From contig JAHKLH010000074.1 in NCBI GenBank assembly GCA_029856635.1, forward strand, positions 1-7,684: a DNA stretch of 7,684 nucleotides. The letters are read 5' to 3'. Shown here in pieces: positions 6,648-7,684 of this stretch (positions within the stretch are counted from its first letter, which is position 1; each line of letters starts with the position of its first letter). The position numbers and the translations under genes are program-made. This DNA comes from Candidatus Njordarchaeota archaeon (GTDB taxonomy: Archaea > Asgardarchaeota > Njordarchaeia > Njordarchaeales > JAHKLH01). The notes beneath the pieces are model-generated. The model searched no databases and was not told the origin of the DNA. It saw only the letters and a program-made list of their open reading frames with translations.

Positions 6648-7568
6648 TCATTTAAAGAATGGTTCTCTTAATTCCACGGCTTTTAAGAACGTACTAATCA
6701 TTTCTTCAAGAGAATGAGTTCTGAGGGCATGCGTAAAATCAACTACAATATCTCTTAATAAGCAGGGTTTCCAGCCAGTTGGTGTTGCCCTTATTCTTCT
6801 ACAATTTGCACAGAATTCACTGTTGAACATGGGTCTAACGACTTCGACTTCCACTCCGCTTTCCAGAATGTATCTTCTTCTATGATGCATATTCCTTATA
6901 ATTACTTTTCTTGCATTTCTCTTAAGATAACTCTCTATTGCATCAATTGGAGTATAAAACTTCTTGAAATCAAGTGAATTTGGATCCGATGAATGATATT
7001 CTATAAATTGAATAACCACATTATTTTTCTGAGCAAAATCTATGAAATTCATCCACTCGTCATTATTTATATCCTTAAGAATTACTACATTAACCTTAAC
7101 GGGATTCAATCCAACTGCTACTGCTTTTTTTATTCCATTTAATGTTTTCTCAAAAGCTTTTTTTGGCATTTGTGTTACGTATGAATACTTCTCTGGCGAT
7201 AATGAAGGCAGTGATACATTAATTCTATTTAATCCAGCATCATACAATTTTTGCGCATATTCAGGGAGAAAATATCCATTCGTCACTAGCGATATGTCCT
7301 CAAATTTCATTTCTGCGAGCACCCTAATAATCTCCACAACATCCTTATGTAATAAAGGCTCACCACCAGTGATTTTGACTTGAGTTATTTCAAATTCCTT
7401 CGCTACTTTTGCTATGAGATGCACAGCATCAAGAGATAACTCTTCGTATCCCTTTCGACAATGATAATATCCCTCATGATGACAAAAAACACAAGAATAG
7501 TTACATCTAGTAGTAATTTGAATTCTAAGGTTCTCTATAGGTCTCCCGAAGCGATCATGGAGTTTCAT
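6648..7568 (-). CDS. moaA: MoaA, GTP 3',8-cyclase (radical SAM, molybdopterin synthesis)
   Basis: The 306-residue product catalyses the first step of molybdopterin (Mo/W cofactor) synthesis, converting GTP to 3',8-cyclo-7,8-dihydro-GTP, which MoaC then processes. The N-terminus DRFGRPIENLRIQITTRCNYSC is typical. The radical SAM cluster cysteines are C22, C26 and C29 (CNYSCVFC), followed by the archaeal-type HHEG. The SAM-binding GGEP is at 68-71 and TNG at 96-98. The second, substrate-binding cluster is C253, C256 and C269, with the intervening CRRIR arginines R258 and R260 matching the GTP-contacting arginines of bacterial MoaA. The protein ends in REPFFK and lacks the C-terminal Gly-Gly of bacterial enzymes; the archaeal subfamily may commonly lack it. 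No other cofactor-synthesis gene is in the window. The ATG at 7568 is preceded by GTGA seven bases upstream and by a TATA-like element. Confidence 0.93.
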   Translation of the reverse strand: MKLHDRFGRPIENLRIQITTRCNYSCVFCHHEGYYHCRKGYEELSLDAVHLIAKVAKEFEITQVKITGGEPLLHKDVVEIIRVLAEMKFEDISLVTNGYFLPEYAQKLYDAGLNRINVSLPSLSPEKYSYVTQMPKKAFEKTLNGIKKAVAVGLNPVKVNVVILKDINNDEWMNFIDFAQKNNVVIQFIEYHSSDPNSLDFKKFYTPIDAIESYLKRNARKVIIRNMHHRRRYILESGVEVEVVRPMFNSEFCANCRRIRATPTGWKPCLLRDIVVDFTHALRTHSLEEMISTFLKAVELREPFFK

Positions 7569-7590
7569 TCTAACTTCACTAAAAATTAAG

Positions 7591-7603
7591 TAATAATATT
7601 TTT
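7591..7603 (-). promoter_or_regulatory. Possible moaA TATA box
   Basis: On the minus strand a purine-rich stretch (GAGAGA) precedes AAAATATTATTA, centred about 28 nt upstream of the ATG. This resembles a BRE plus TATA arrangement for a near-leaderless transcript. The GTGA at 7576-7579 could instead be a ribosome site on a longer transcript. Confidence 0.35.
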
Positions 7604-7654
7604 CTCTCTTTGCTCATACTCACTTTTACTAAATCTATCTCACATAAAGCGATA

Positions 7655-7670
7655 AAATATTATAATATTT
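7655..7670. repeat. 16-bp perfect AT palindrome
   Basis: AAATATTATAATATTT reads identically on both strands. It lies about 90 nt upstream of moaA near the window edge. It contains only A and T, so it could be chance, a promoter element, or a regulator site. Confidence 0.3.
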
Positions 7671-7684
7671 CAGCATTTAATCAC

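Noticed and set aside
7042..7383. 113-residue plus-strand frame opposite moaA
   Set aside because: It lies wholly within the well-recognised moaA gene on the other strand.
7584..7660. Short minus-strand frame (MSKERKILLLNF) just upstream of moaA
   Set aside because: It has only about 12 codons from its ATG, overlaps the probable moaA promoter and has no supporting ribosome site.

Overview
The window looks archaeal. It is AT-rich (about one third G+C by eye) and holds an Hjc-type Holliday junction resolvase, an archaeal-style MoaA, a box C/D guide RNA, TATA-like elements placed for short-leader or leaderless transcripts, and GTG starts. A thermophilic Thermoproteota-like or related lineage is my guess; nothing here fixes the taxon.

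Layout. Positions 2-3478 (+) are the 3' part of a very large secreted or surface protein gene, open at the left edge: about nine beta-sandwich-like repeats of roughly 100 residues, more than 30 N-glycosylation sequons, one C-terminal membrane helix and a short basic cytoplasmic tail. Positions 3479-3576 are not empty: after a T-rich tract they hold a textbook archaeal C/D box sRNA (about 3511-3571, +) with C, D', C' and D boxes and two 12-nt guides. Two minus-strand genes follow, both with PD-(D/E)XK nuclease signatures: a small uncharacterised protein (3577-4023) and an Hjc-like resolvase with an unusual C-terminal extension (4132-4755). The resolvase is divergent from a plus-strand CPA-type cation/proton antiporter (4853-6001); an 11-bp inverted repeat sits in the middle of the divergent promoter region. 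After a 187-nt gap come two more minus-strand genes: a single-domain retropepsin-like aspartyl protease (6189-6584) and the radical SAM enzyme MoaA (6648-7568). The last 116 nt hold the moaA promoter region and an AT palindrome.

There is no obvious single pathway. The genes read as a housekeeping mosaic: cell surface, RNA modification guide, DNA recombination, ion homeostasis, proteolysis, molybdopterin or tungstopterin cofactor synthesis. I see no tRNA or rRNA gene, CRISPR array, insertion sequence or attachment site. No gene-free stretch exceeds 300 bases. The least expected item is the C/D sRNA tucked between the surface-protein gene and the small nuclease gene.
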